A DNA stretch of 64,000 nucleotides from Flocculibacter collagenilyticus (GCF_016469335.1 NZ_CP059888.1:2294001-2358000), one strand, 5' to 3'. Shown: positions 35,451-44,825, counted from the first letter of the stretch. Numbers and translations are program-made. The notes: generated from the sequence alone by a model not told the origin.

Positions 35451-36686
35451 ATGAGAAGTATTTTAGTAAGTTGCTGGACGCTATTAGTTGGCATGTGTAT
35501 TGTCGGCATCTGCGTAGGTGTACAAAGTAGCCTTATTGCTATTAGAGCCGAACATGAAGGCTTCTCTACTGCTACAATTGGCTGGGTTATGTCGGGGTAT
35601 TTTCTTGGATTTTTACTTGGCTCTATTCGCGCACCAATTGTTATTAAGCGCGTTGGACATATAAGAGCCTTCGGGGCGCTTGCGTCGCTCGCTTCTATCT
35701 CAATATTAATTCATGCGTTATTTATTGATCACTTTGTGTGGTTTTTAATGCGCTTTATTTCTGGTTTCGCTTTTTCAGCCATCTATGTAGTAGCTGAAAG
35801 CTGGCTAAACGATAAAGCAGATAATAAGAACAGAGGCACATTACTATCTATCTACATGGTGACCATGTTTACAGGTGTTGGCGCCGGTCAGTTTTTATTA
35901 AACGTGGGATCTCCACAAAGTTTTGAGCAATTTACGTTAGTCTCCATTCTTATCAGTGCTGCCCTAATCCCAATGTTAGTGACAGCAACAGATGCACCTA
36001 AGATTAGTTCAGGTCAAAAAGTCGCATTTTCAGCTTTAACCAAAACAGCACCATTAGGAATATTAATCGCTTTTTTATCACAGTGTAGTTATGCATCTAT
36101 TTTCGGGATGGGACCCGTTTATGCCACTCGGCTTGGTATGGACGTCAATCAAATAGCGATTTTTATCGCCGCATTTGTTACAGGTGGCGTATTACTTCAA
36201 TGGCCTATTGGCCGTATTTCAGATAAGTTGGATCGACGAGTGATCATAGCAATACTCGCTGCGTTAGCGTCTGTAACAATGTATTACCTAGCAAATTTAA
36301 ATTCAGAAAACTTAATGCATTTGTATTTAATGATGGCATTACTCGGGGCGTGCATCCTGCCGCTATATTCATTGGGAATGGCTCATACAAACGATTACTT
36401 AGAACGCGAACAAATGATTGGAGCTAGCAGCGCGTTAGTTAGAGTGGGTGGTACTGGTGCGGTAGTTGGAGCTCCTACAGTGGCAATGGTAATGAGCTAC
36501 TTTGGTAATGAATATTACTTTTACACGATATCGGTATTTCCCGCTTTAATATGTTTATATGCACTTTGGCGAATAACTCGTCGTAAACAACAACATCATG
36601 ACGGAAGTTTGTTAGTCATCGCACCAACAACCACCTCAGATGCAGCGCTTTCTGAATTAGTAAAAGATAATAGTAAAGAGAAATAG
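35451..36686 (+). CDS. YcaD-like MFS transporter
   Basis: 411 residues, 12 hydrophobic segments. The sequence resembles the YcaD branch of the major facilitator superfamily: GVQSSLIAIRAEHEGFST near TM1, GYFLGFLLGSIRAP in TM2, FRSGFAFSAI-type TM4 (here MRFISGFAFSAIYVVAESWLND) and a C-terminal WPIGRISDKLDRR motif. The cytoplasmic tail of about 30 residues is polar. Substrate unknown for the family. A strong terminator follows. Confidence 0.85.
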   Translation: MRSILVSCWTLLVGMCIVGICVGVQSSLIAIRAEHEGFSTATIGWVMSGYFLGFLLGSIRAPIVIKRVGHIRAFGALASLASISILIHALFIDHFVWFLMRFISGFAFSAIYVVAESWLNDKADNKNRGTLLSIYMVTMFTGVGAGQFLLNVGSPQSFEQFTLVSILISAALIPMLVTATDAPKISSGQKVAFSALTKTAPLGILIAFLSQCSYASIFGMGPVYATRLGMDVNQIAIFIAAFVTGGVLLQWPIGRISDKLDRRVIIAILAALASVTMYYLANLNSENLMHLYLMMALLGACILPLYSLGMAHTNDYLEREQMIGASSALVRVGGTGAVVGAPTVAMVMSYFGNEYYFYTISVFPALICLYALWRITRRKQQHHDGSLLVIAPTTTSDAALSELVKDNSKEK

Positions 36687-36720
36687 CGCCGTAAATAACA
36701 GTAAAGTATTTGGTGAATTA

Positions 36721-36759
36721 AAAAAGCGCTTAGCCAAAAGAAAAGGTAAGCGCTTTTTA
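36721..36759. terminator. Bidirectional terminator between YcaD-like MFS and the ABC permease
   Basis: AAAAAGCGCTTA (36721-36732) pairs perfectly with TAAGCGCTTTTT (36748-36759). T runs on both strands let it end both converging transcripts. Confidence 0.88.
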
Positions 36760-36793
36760 TTAACCATCAATATGTAGTGGCTGCTTAATTTTT

Positions 36794-37993
36794 CTAGCGA
36801 AACAGCACTGACTCTTTTTGGAACCAGTGCACGCAAAACGCAAGTAGTGCGCCTGCAACAGCAACTGTTGAAGCTAAAATCATACCGAATAAAGTATAGT
36901 CTAGCGTTCCTTTCAATAGCTCTTTCATTGCAAGTGCAATATTAGTGATCGGAATAGACGCCGTTAAAAATGTAAGTTCCATATTAGGCATCATTGCAGC
37001 CACTAGCGGCACAAAAACTAAAAAGCTAAGCGGAGCCATATAGTTTTGTCCCTCTTTGAATGTTTTCGCGTATATTGATAATGCGATCGCAATACTCGCA
37101 AAAATTGCTGAAACAGGGATCAGCAAAATAAACATAAGCAAGAGTTCCAACACACCAATTGAACCAACAATCTCTGTTACGATTTCATTACTACCCGCAC
37201 CTAAAACATATCCCCAAAAGCCCATACTGAATATTGTGATTAGGGCGCATAATATTGCCGTAGTTAATACAGTTAAAAACTTACCAAGTACTAACGAAGT
37301 TCTTGGAATTGGTGTGATAAGTAACGTTTCTAATGTACCGCGCTCTTTCTCACCTGCACCTAAGTCTACCGCAGGATATGTAGCTCCCATCAGGCATAAT
37401 GGAATAAGTAGATAAGGAATGAATGCACCTAACTTTTCGCCTAAGTTTTCACGTAAGTCTGCCGTATCAATCTTTTCAAGCTCAAGTGGCTTAAGGAGTG
37501 CTAATTTTGCTTCCCCTGTAATCCCTAAGGATTCTAGTTTTGCATTTTTTAAGCCCTCAGAAAGTTCGTCCGTAATTTCTTGTATATTCTTGTATAAAAA
37601 ATTGACTGAAGACGAATCATTATAAATCACTTTCCATTTAGCTTGTTTTCCTGCCTCAAAAGACTCAGACAGATTATCCTGAAGGATGATGACCACATCT
37701 ACTTTTTCGCTTTTTACAGCCTCAATAGCTTCCGCTTCTGTTGCCAACACTAATTCTGCTTTTTTAAAGCTTTTATGGTAAAAAATCTTCTCCACAAATT
37801 CTTGAGAATTCGCTTCACTGATAATGGCATAAGTGTTTACTTTTTGCTCTGCATCTAATTGTGCTTTGCCTAATAAAAAACTCATTAGGCCGAACAAAAT
37901 TGGAAAAATTATCATTGGTAATGCAATAACAAAAAATAACGTCTTTCTGTCTCTGGTTATTTCAAGTAACTCTTTTTTGAATACTTCAAACAT
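36794..37993 (-). CDS. natB: ABC-2 type permease, NatB-like
   Basis: 399 residues. The first membrane segment follows the N-terminal motif FKKELLEITRDRKTLFFVIALPMIIFP. A large extracytoplasmic domain (about 55-180) precedes five more segments, and the family motif GAGEKERGTLETLLITPIPRTSLVLGKF is present. NatAB of Bacillus exports sodium; in gammaproteobacteria the substrate of this type is unproven. The start codon overlaps the stop of the ATPase gene (TAATG), so the two subunits are made in step. Confidence 0.85.
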   Translation of the reverse strand: MFEVFKKELLEITRDRKTLFFVIALPMIIFPILFGLMSFLLGKAQLDAEQKVNTYAIISEANSQEFVEKIFYHKSFKKAELVLATEAEAIEAVKSEKVDVVIILQDNLSESFEAGKQAKWKVIYNDSSSVNFLYKNIQEITDELSEGLKNAKLESLGITGEAKLALLKPLELEKIDTADLRENLGEKLGAFIPYLLIPLCLMGATYPAVDLGAGEKERGTLETLLITPIPRTSLVLGKFLTVLTTAILCALITIFSMGFWGYVLGAGSNEIVTEIVGSIGVLELLLMFILLIPVSAIFASIAIALSIYAKTFKEGQNYMAPLSFLVFVPLVAAMMPNMELTFLTASIPITNIALAMKELLKGTLDYTLFGMILASTVAVAGALLAFCVHWFQKESVLFR

Positions 37994-38838
37994 TACGCAT
38001 TCTCTCCTACTACTGCTTTTTCCATCTCGATATTTTGTTCAGATGAGCTGATTTCATCACTTATATTATGAGCCTTATCATGGATCAGAGACATAAATGC
38101 TTCACTGATGACATGATTTTCACTTAACGCTTTAAATTCAGCTAACGTGCCTGAGAAACAGCTTTCACCTTCATTAATCACAGCAACCCTGTCGCAAAGG
38201 CGCTCTACTTCACCTAAATGATGAGTTGAGAAAATGACAGGGATATTTAGCGCTTTCAATGACTCAATAAAACTAAGCAATGTTTCTGTCGTCATAATAT
38301 CTAAACCCGTTGTAGGTTCATCTAAAATAACCACTTCGGGTTCATGAATAACAGCACGCGCAATAGATGCTTTTTGCGTCATACCAGTGGATAATTGCTC
38401 TGCTTTTCTATTGGCAAATGAGTGCATTTCAAGCAAGTCATAAAGTGCTTTAATACGCTCATTGATTTTTTCTTTTTTCATACCATGCAACTTTGCAAAG
38501 TATCGAATATTTTCATCAACAGTTAATTTACCGTATAGCCCTGTTGAACCTGATAAAAAGCCGATTTTTTTTCTTGCTAATATTGGTTTAGATACAACAT
38601 CTACCCCATTAATTTCGATACTACCTTCATGTGGTTGAAGTGCAGTGGATAGCATTCTCAGGGTTGTTGTTTTACCGGCTCCATTTGGCCCCAACAGCCC
38701 AAGCACTTCACCTTTATTACATTCAAAACTGACGTTTTTCACAGACCAAAACATGTCCCCTTCCATTCTTGGATCCATATTATTTTCTTTGTCTGACGAT
38801 TTTTTAAAGCCTTTTTTTAAGGCTTTGACTGCAATCAT
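37993..38838 (-). CDS. natA: ABC transporter ATP-binding protein, NatA-like
   Basis: 281 residues. Walker A GLLGPNGAGKTTT, Q-loop region, signature LSTGMTQKASIARAV (a variant of LSGGQ), Walker B VVILDEPTTGLD, and the switch His in STHHLGEV. The C-terminal extension of about 50 residues is typical of NatA-type exporters. It pairs with the permease directly downstream. The DUF3025 gene ends 9 bp upstream on the same strand, so all three may be one transcript. Confidence 0.92.
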   Translation of the reverse strand: MIAVKALKKGFKKSSDKENNMDPRMEGDMFWSVKNVSFECNKGEVLGLLGPNGAGKTTTLRMLSTALQPHEGSIEINGVDVVSKPILARKKIGFLSGSTGLYGKLTVDENIRYFAKLHGMKKEKINERIKALYDLLEMHSFANRKAEQLSTGMTQKASIARAVIHEPEVVILDEPTTGLDIMTTETLLSFIESLKALNIPVIFSTHHLGEVERLCDRVAVINEGESCFSGTLAEFKALSENHVISEAFMSLIHDKAHNISDEISSSEQNIEMEKAVVGENA

Positions 38839-38847
38839 ATTACTTCC

Positions 38848-39666
38848 TTAAAGAGATTTTTTAGGTCGAAAATAGTTCGTGTTTTTATAAAAATGTTCAT
38901 CTTGTACTTCGCTATGCCAGCCAGGGATCCCTAACAGCGGCATGGGTGAGAAAGAGCTATTGCTGGCAAGAATATCTTTTTCATTAATTAATGTCATTAA
39001 GTGATTATCAAGTATTTGATACTGAATATTTCGGGAGTGTTGCCAAAAGGTATCTTCTACTGAAACAAACAAAACCTTTCCTGTTAGCCCAATAAATGGT
39101 TTAGTGCCCATTTCATAATTAGCATGCCCGAACATAAATGGCTGGATTGTGCTTCCCCACTCTGACTTATTACCATAAAACCCTTCAAGCCACCGATGCT
39201 GTTGTAAATGTTGTTTAACTTTATGCTGATCGCTAGATACAGCACAGATAACACCACATTCATCCAGTAAAGTAATAGCATTACGCTTAGCGGTACGTGC
39301 TTTCATGCCATACGTATCAATATCCTCTACATGTAGCTTATTAATTAGCGCTTTGGTATTAGGAAATAAACACCAAATCAACGCGCCAAATATATCGTGC
39401 CAGTTTTCTGGCCGTGTTGGCACATTTCCAGTCTCGTAAATGTATTTTTCGTAATAACGAGAGTCTGTCCAAACCTCGGGTTGCGGCTCAAATTGAATGT
39501 GATGCTCACTTAGCGTTTTTGTATTAGGTTGTAATAACTCAGTGAGTTGTTTGGGCGTTAGCCAGTCGTTATATTGATCAAGAAAAAAAAGCGCATTCAG
39601 GTCTAAAAACAGCTTAGATTGATGAAATAGCGCTGTAGACCAATAGTTCGGAGCAATAAACTTCAT
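38848..39666 (-). CDS. DUF3025 family protein
   Basis: 272 residues, no signal peptide or membrane segment. Recognisable as DUF3025 by WHDIFGALIWCLFPNTKALIN and the C-terminal PMPLLGIPGWH motif with several conserved His and Asp. The family is found in beta- and gammaproteobacteria without an assigned role. The His/Asp content hints at a metal or hydrolase-like site; that is inference. It is first in a probable operon with natA and natB. Confidence 0.75.
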   Translation of the reverse strand: MKFIAPNYWSTALFHQSKLFLDLNALFFLDQYNDWLTPKQLTELLQPNTKTLSEHHIQFEPQPEVWTDSRYYEKYIYETGNVPTRPENWHDIFGALIWCLFPNTKALINKLHVEDIDTYGMKARTAKRNAITLLDECGVICAVSSDQHKVKQHLQQHRWLEGFYGNKSEWGSTIQPFMFGHANYEMGTKPFIGLTGKVLFVSVEDTFWQHSRNIQYQILDNHLMTLINEKDILASNSSFSPMPLLGIPGWHSEVQDEHFYKNTNYFRPKKSL

Positions 39667-39817
39667 ATTTAGTCAAATAATTGATATAACATTGCCTGCT
39701 ATTGTAAATGACTGTGATAATGCGTTGTACTTTTATCTTTAGCGAAGATTTAAGGGCATTGCCATTCAAAAATCACAGCAAAGTCCCCGCTTAACAAAAT
39801 AATAAATAGATATAACT

Positions 39818-41437
39818 ATGAAATTAAAAAAAATTGCATGTGCTAGCCTCAGTGCTACCACACTATTATTAACAGGGTGCATCGACAAGTCGTACGACGA
39901 AGCATATCAATCAATTACCGCTGAAGAGTTGGCAGAACACATCAAATTTATTAGTTCTGATGAACTTGAAGGCCGCTTACCAACAGGTAAAGGAGAGAAA
40001 ATACTTCTTGACTATCTTACTAAAGAATTCAAAGCGTTAGGATTTAAACCAGGTAATGGCGATAGCTTTTTACAGCCTGTTAGTTTGGTAGAGATAACTG
40101 CTGACCCAAATATGACGCTTAAAGTTGGCGATAAAGAATACACCTACAAGCAAGATATGGTAATGGGCACAAGCCGAGTATCTGAGTTAGCCGCAATCGA
40201 AAACTCAGAACTCGTTTTTGTTGGCTACGGCATTGTTGCACCAGAATATAACTGGAATGATTACGAAAACGCCAATATTAAAGGCAAAACAGCTGTAATT
40301 CTGGTTAATGACCCTGGTTATGCAACAGGTGATGCAAATCTATTTACTGGTGAAGCGATGACTTATTACGGTCGCTGGAACTACAAATATGAAGAAGCAA
40401 GCCGCCAAGGTGCTGCTGGCGCAATAATTATTCACGAAACTGCACCCGCTTCATACGGCTGGAATGTAGTAGAGAATAGTTGGTCTGGACCTCAATACGG
40501 TTTAGAAACGCCAAACAATAATATGGATCGTGTTGCTGTTGAGGGCTGGGTTAAAAAAGCAATCGCACAAGATATTTTCAGTACAGCAGGCTTTGACCTA
40601 GAAAAACTCAAAGAAAAAGCAAAAGCAGGCAGCTTTAGTCAACCGCTTGGTGTATCTGCAAGCGTAACTGTAAATAGTAAAATTAAACGCTCAACGAGTA
40701 ACAACTTTATTGCGACCCTTCCTGGTAGTAAGAAGCCTGAAGAGCACCTAATTTACACTGCGCATTGGGACCATATTGGTAAAGACGAAACTAAAAAAGG
40801 CGATCAAATTTATAACGGCGCACATGACAACGCAACGGGTATTGGCGGCATGTTGGAAATGGCGGAAGCCTATAGCAAGTTGAGCAACCGCCCTGAGCGT
40901 TCTGTAACGTTTCTTGCCGTTACGGCTGAAGAGCAAGGTCTATTAGGCTCGCGCTTTTATAGCAATAACCCAATTGTGCCACTAGATAAAACAGTAGCCA
41001 ATATCAATATGGACAGCTTAAATATTCTTGGTAAAACAAAGGATATTTCTGTTACTGGTAAAGGACAGTCTAATCTAGATGACTTATTAGCTCATGCTGC
41101 TGCTAAACAAAACAGAACGTTATCTCAAGGTAAAAATCCATCTGCAGGTTACTACTATCGCTCTGATCACTTTAACTTCGCTAAGAAAGGCATTCCGGCG
41201 TTATATGCTGGTGGTGGTCATGAAGCATTAGATGAAGAAACGGCAAAATACCGTAAGAAAATGGCGTTAATACAGCGTGGTTGCTATCACCAACCTTGCG
41301 ACCATTATCGTGAAAGCTGGGATTTATCAGGAGCAGTTCAAGATCTTCAATTATTTTTTGATGTTGGCAACGCAGTAGCAAATTCTTCAGAGTGGCCAAA
41401 GTGGTCTGAAAGAAGCGAATTTAGCCGTCAAAAATAA
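39818..41437 (+). CDS. M28 family zinc aminopeptidase lipoprotein
   Basis: 539 residues. Lipobox LLLTGC with lipidated Cys21, followed by Ile, suggesting the outer membrane. A protease-associated (PA) insertion covers about 135-260. The M28 metal site is readable: His316 in TAHWDHIG, Asp337 in GAHDNATG, Glu371/Glu372 in VTAEEQGLLG, an Asp in NMDSLNI and a His in RSDHFNF. Two co-catalytic zinc ions release N-terminal residues from peptides. Two Cys near the end (RGCYHQPCDHY) probably form a disulfide. Peptide scavenging at the cell surface is the likely role. Confidence 0.93.
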   Translation: MKLKKIACASLSATTLLLTGCIDKSYDEAYQSITAEELAEHIKFISSDELEGRLPTGKGEKILLDYLTKEFKALGFKPGNGDSFLQPVSLVEITADPNMTLKVGDKEYTYKQDMVMGTSRVSELAAIENSELVFVGYGIVAPEYNWNDYENANIKGKTAVILVNDPGYATGDANLFTGEAMTYYGRWNYKYEEASRQGAAGAIIIHETAPASYGWNVVENSWSGPQYGLETPNNNMDRVAVEGWVKKAIAQDIFSTAGFDLEKLKEKAKAGSFSQPLGVSASVTVNSKIKRSTSNNFIATLPGSKKPEEHLIYTAHWDHIGKDETKKGDQIYNGAHDNATGIGGMLEMAEAYSKLSNRPERSVTFLAVTAEEQGLLGSRFYSNNPIVPLDKTVANINMDSLNILGKTKDISVTGKGQSNLDDLLAHAAAKQNRTLSQGKNPSAGYYYRSDHFNFAKKGIPALYAGGGHEALDEETAKYRKKMALIQRGCYHQPCDHYRESWDLSGAVQDLQLFFDVGNAVANSSEWPKWSERSEFSRQK

Positions 41438-41474
41438 TTTCCAAACTTAATACCATCTCAGTTTATACCTATCT

Positions 41475-41507
41475 AAGCCGTTAACATGTTGAGTTAACGG
41501 CTTATTA
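41475..41507 (+). terminator. Terminator after the M28 peptidase
   Basis: The 11-bp stem AAGCCGTTAAC (41475-41485) with GTTAACGGCTT (41493-41503) is followed by an AT-rich tail. It lies 38 bp past the stop codon. Confidence 0.78.
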
Positions 41508-41548
41508 TTTATCCGCACAAAAAGTAATATAAGTATTCCAATTTAATT

Positions 41549-41577
41549 TTGCTTCATGCCTGTGTATTTTTTATACT
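41549..41577 (+). promoter_or_regulatory. Predicted promoter with no gene behind it
   Basis: TTGCTT (-35, 41549-41554) and TATACT (-10, 41572-41577) are 17 bp apart, a good sigma-70 match. The first downstream gene, asnB, starts about 490 bp later and behind a terminator, so the promoter most likely drives the candidate small RNA described in the next entry. Confidence 0.5.
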
Positions 41578-41583
41578 GAATGT

Positions 41584-41770
41584 GGCTTTGAGGTTATTGT
41601 GCGCAAAAAGGCATAATAATAAGGTTAGGAAACAATCTTTGAATTAAGAAAAGTGCATTCTTTTCACCATTAGCCTGTATATGCAGTAGTGTCAGGGACA
41701 GCAAGCACATGTATATTACATTCCTCGTTTCATGAAAAAATAAAAGGCTCCATAACTATGGAGCCTTTTT
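41584..41770 (+). ncRNA. Candidate small RNA, about 185 nt
   Basis: A unit bounded by the promoter at 41549-41577 and a strong hairpin terminator at 41742-41770 (AAAAGGCTCCATA against TATGGAGCCTTTT, then TTTT). Inside is a second hairpin, GAAAAG...CTTTTC, near 41647-41664. The only frame over 60 codons crosses the terminator and looks like noise. I do not recognise the sequence as 6S, GcvB, Spot 42 or tmRNA. The orphan terminator is the main argument, since the M28 gene already has its own at 41475. Confidence 0.42.
41742..41770 (+). terminator. Orphan terminator ending the candidate small RNA
   Basis: The stem AAAAGGCTCCATA (41742-41754) with TATGGAGCCTTTT (41757-41769) and a T tract form a textbook intrinsic terminator with no protein-coding gene upstream other than the already-terminated M28 gene. 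The last bases of the stem probably open to form the loop. Confidence 0.8.
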
Positions 41771-42063
41771 ACGTTCGGGACTTACTCATATCATTTATCG
41801 GCCAGCAAGCAAAAAACCTTAATATTTATAGTCTGCATCAACGAAAGCACATCAAATGCTTATCAACACAAAATTTTACTTGCAATTTTATTCAATCATG
41901 GCAGATTCAATAGCAGAAATAGAGTAATTACTCACAATCTAGTGCGTAACGCCTCACTGGACTGATTATTACTTTATATCGCTTTGTTGAAATAACGTGT
42001 CGCCAACAGGTTATTTCGAACGTGATTTCGAATTAATAAAACAAAAATAGGATTAAAATTACC
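41771..42063 (+). promoter_or_regulatory. asnB upstream region with a leader hairpin
   Basis: No gene is seen. Near the asnB end lies GAAATAAC (41989-41996) against GTTATTTC (42010-42017), an 8-bp stem with a 13-nt loop, followed by the repeated TTTCGAA-type stretch. It could be a leader structure or a regulator site. The asnB promoter must lie in this region but I cannot place it confidently. Confidence 0.3.
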
Positions 42064-43731
42064 ATGTGTTCAATTTTCGCAATTCTTGACATCAAGTCAG
42101 ATGTCAAAGCGCTTAGAAAGCAAGCGCTCGAGCTCTCCAAAAAACTTAGACATCGAGGCCCTGATTGGTCTGGTGTGTGGAATAATGACAAGGCTATCCT
42201 TGTTCATGAGCGCTTGGCGATCGTTGACATAAATAACGGAGCTCAACCACTAATTAATAATAATCGAAATCATGTATTAGCCGTAAATGGTGAAATTTAT
42301 AATCATAAAAATTTAGAACAAGCACTGACTACCGACTATCAATTTAAAACAGCGTCTGACTGTGAAGTTATTTTGCCACTATACGAGCAAGAAGGAGCAA
42401 AATTCATTGATAGACTACACGGTATGTTTGCCTTTGTTCTGTATGATGCGGAAAAAGATAAATATTTAGTTGCACGCGATCACATCGGAATTATACCGCT
42501 TTACTATGGTCATGATGAGCATGGTAACACCTATGTTGCCTCAGAAATGAAAGCATTGACGCCAGTGTGTACACAAATCCAAGAATTCCCACCTGGCCAT
42601 TATCTTGACAGTGAAGTAGGAGAAATAGTCGCTTATTATCAAAGAGACTGGATGGATTACGAAAATGTAAAACAAAACCCTGCATCACCAAAGTTGATAA
42701 AAGACGCGTTAGAAAAAGCCGTGAAAAGTCATCTTATGTCAGATGTGCCTTATGGTGTTTTACTTTCTGGAGGATTAGATTCCTCAGTAATTTCAGCTAT
42801 TGCCCAAAAGTTTTCAGCCAAAAGAGTGGAAGACGAAGATCAGAGCAAAGCTTGGTGGCCACAACTGCACTCCTTTGCTGTCGGTTTAGCAGGCTCACCC
42901 GACTTAATTAATGCTAAAAAAGTAGCCGAAGACATTGGCACTATTCATCATGAGGTGCATTACACCGTTCAAGAAGGAATAGATGCCATCAAAGATGTTA
43001 TTTATTACCTTGAAACTTATGATGTAACGACCATTAGAGCATCAACCCCTATGTACCTTATGGCTCGACATATTAAAGCGATGGGCATAAAAATGGTTTT
43101 ATCCGGTGAAGGCGCTGATGAGATTTTTGGCGGATATCTGTATTTTCATAAAGCACCTAATGCAAAGGAGTTTCATGAAGAAACGTTGCGGAAATTAAAT
43201 CGCTTGCATATGTTTGATTGCTTACGTGCAAATAAGTCGATGTCTGCGTGGGGCGTTGAAGCAAGAGTCCCCTTTTTAGATAAAGCATTCCTAGATACAG
43301 CGATGAGCATCAACCCCGAAGCCAAAATGTGTGGTAATGGTAAGCCTGAGAAAGCTATTTTACGTGAGGCATTTGATGGCTACATTCCTGACGAAGTGTT
43401 ATGGCGTCAAAAAGAGCAATTTTCAGATGGTGTCGGTTACAGCTGGATTGACAACTTAGTCGAACTTGCCGAACAAGAAGTTAGTGATCAAATGCTAGCA
43501 TCCGCACAGTTTAAATTTCCCCATAATACTCCTCAAACCAAGGAAGCATATTATTACCGTCAGCTTTTTGAAGAGCACTTCCCTACTACAGCAGCAGCTC
43601 ATTGTGTTCCTGGGGGGAAATCTGTTGCGTGTAGCACACCTGAAGCGCTAGCTTGGGATGAAAAGTTAAACAGCGTGATCGACCCTTCTGGGCGTGCTGT
43701 GCTTGATATTCATGAAAGCAGTTACGAGTAA
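42064..43731 (+). CDS. asnB: Asparagine synthetase B, glutamine-hydrolysing
   Basis: 555 residues, the same as E. coli AsnB (554). N-terminal Ntn glutaminase domain (1-200) with the catalytic Cys2 in MCSIFAI. Motifs are LRHRGPDWSG, NGEIYNH and a synthetase domain with the ATP pyrophosphatase loop SGGLDSS (about 233-239) and LSGEGADEIFGGY. It makes asparagine from aspartate, glutamine and ATP. The gene is monocistronic with a leader of unusual length and a terminator behind. Confidence 0.96.
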   Translation: MCSIFAILDIKSDVKALRKQALELSKKLRHRGPDWSGVWNNDKAILVHERLAIVDINNGAQPLINNNRNHVLAVNGEIYNHKNLEQALTTDYQFKTASDCEVILPLYEQEGAKFIDRLHGMFAFVLYDAEKDKYLVARDHIGIIPLYYGHDEHGNTYVASEMKALTPVCTQIQEFPPGHYLDSEVGEIVAYYQRDWMDYENVKQNPASPKLIKDALEKAVKSHLMSDVPYGVLLSGGLDSSVISAIAQKFSAKRVEDEDQSKAWWPQLHSFAVGLAGSPDLINAKKVAEDIGTIHHEVHYTVQEGIDAIKDVIYYLETYDVTTIRASTPMYLMARHIKAMGIKMVLSGEGADEIFGGYLYFHKAPNAKEFHEETLRKLNRLHMFDCLRANKSMSAWGVEARVPFLDKAFLDTAMSINPEAKMCGNGKPEKAILREAFDGYIPDEVLWRQKEQFSDGVGYSWIDNLVELAEQEVSDQMLASAQFKFPHNTPQTKEAYYYRQLFEEHFPTTAAAHCVPGGKSVACSTPEALAWDEKLNSVIDPSGRAVLDIHESSYE

Positions 43732-43756
43732 TTAACCAACTATTCATGAGTGATAT

Positions 43757-43779
43757 GGGTGATTGAACAACAATCACCC
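43757..43779 (+). terminator. Terminator after asnB
   Basis: GGGTGATTG (43757-43765) pairs with CAATCACCC (43771-43779) across a 5-nt loop and is followed by TTTCACATTTTTT. It lies 25 bp after the stop. Confidence 0.82.
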
Positions 43780-43907
43780 TTTCACATTTTTTATATCACC
43801 TCATAGCTTCAATCAATTGCCACACCTTATAAGTTAAAAATACACTACAAATCAGCAAAGTGGTTCGGTATCATACAGCACATTCATTTTATTAACGTAA
43901 GAAGCGT

Positions 43908-44324
43908 ATGAACTTTCCACAAGATCAGAATGGTGAAGTATTACAAGAAATGGCTGATAGCAATTTCAACTTTGATGACGATCACTTAGTTGATTTCTTT
44001 TCAGTATTTCATAATGAGAAAGATGCAGACAAAGTTGCCCAAATTTTCTTGAAACGACTTGAAGCTGGCGAACCCTACTTAAAAATTGAAACGCGCCCTT
44101 ATACTCAAGGCGAAGAAAAAAGCGAGGGTATTGAATTACAAATATCCAAAGTTATGCGTGTAAGTTACGAGTCTATTGTAGAGTTTGAAAAAGAATATCG
44201 AAAATTAGTAGAAGCTAATCGCGGCTATCTTGATGGATGGGGTGTATTACAAGACGACGAAGATGACTTTGATGATGAACACGAATACGAAGACAATTTA
44301 GATTTAGACGATGAAGCACATTAA
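43908..44324 (+). CDS. rraB: Ribonuclease E inhibitor RraB
   Basis: 138 residues, the same length as E. coli RraB. Recognised by VDFFSVFHNEKDADKVAQIFL and GWGVLQDDEDDFDDEHE, with the strongly acidic C terminus. RraB binds the C-terminal scaffold of RNase E and changes which transcripts the degradosome cuts. Cytoplasmic. It is convergent with the cold-shock gene, the two sharing a terminator. Confidence 0.93.
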   Translation: MNFPQDQNGEVLQEMADSNFNFDDDHLVDFFSVFHNEKDADKVAQIFLKRLEAGEPYLKIETRPYTQGEEKSEGIELQISKVMRVSYESIVEFEKEYRKLVEANRGYLDGWGVLQDDEDDFDDEHEYEDNLDLDDEAH

Positions 44325-44380
44325 CGATTTATCATGCCGTTAGTGTAATCGAATCACTAAGGTGACTAAATCACAGGCAT

Positions 44381-44413
44381 AAAAAAAGCATTCATAAGAA
44401 TGCTTTTTTTTAT
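44381..44413. terminator. Bidirectional terminator between rraB and csp
   Basis: The stem AAAAAAAGCATTC (44381-44393) with GAATGCTTTTTTT (44398-44410) and an ATAA loop ends both converging genes. Confidence 0.92.
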
Positions 44414-44426
44414 TATAAATTTTAGC

Positions 44427-44636
44427 TTATAGCGGAGTTACGTTCTCAGCTTGAGGGCCTTTTTGACCTTGAGTCACTTCAAAAGATACGCTTTGACCAT
44501 CTTTTAAAGACTTACGACCAGTACCGTTAATAGCGCGGAAATGAACGAAAACGTCAGGGCCGTTTTCTTGCTCGATGAAACCAAAACCTTTTTCGTCGTT
44601 AAACCACTTAACTGTACCGCTTACTGTGTTAGACAT
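44427..44636 (-). CDS. Cold-shock domain protein, CspA family
   Basis: 69 residues, a single OB-fold cold-shock domain. RNA-binding motif RNP1 is KGFGFIE and RNP2 is DVFVHF, preceded by TVKWFNDE. It acts as an RNA chaperone or transcription antiterminator. A 138-nt leader lies between its predicted start site and the ATG, as in cold-induced csp genes. Which E. coli paralogue it matches cannot be said from one copy. Confidence 0.95.
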   Translation of the reverse strand: MSNTVSGTVKWFNDEKGFGFIEQENGPDVFVHFRAINGTGRKSLKDGQSVSFEVTQGQKGPQAENVTPL

Positions 44637-44809
44637 TGTGCATTCCTATAACATTACAAATATATCTGTTCTTTTTGAACCTTCTTCAAGAACCGCAGCC
44701 AATTTATAAAACCAAAACGAATAACACAGCAGGTAAATCGTATAGCGAAAATATAAAGCAGTGCTGACTCTTGATAAAGTTATTATATGAGGATAAATAA
44801 CTTATGCAA
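44637..44809 (-). promoter_or_regulatory. csp promoter and long 5' leader
   Basis: On the minus strand, TTGCAT (-35, 44804-44809) and TATAAT (-10, 44782-44787) are 16 bp apart. Transcription would start near 44775, giving a leader of about 138 nt. Long structured leaders are a known thermosensor feature of cspA-type messages. I have not folded this one. Confidence 0.6.
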
Positions 44810-44825
44810 GCACTATTTTGAACAA

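Noticed and set aside
41689-41913. 74-codon plus-strand frame over the candidate small RNA
   Set aside because: It runs straight through a strong terminator stem and has no ribosome site; low-complexity, Lys/Ile/His-rich product.
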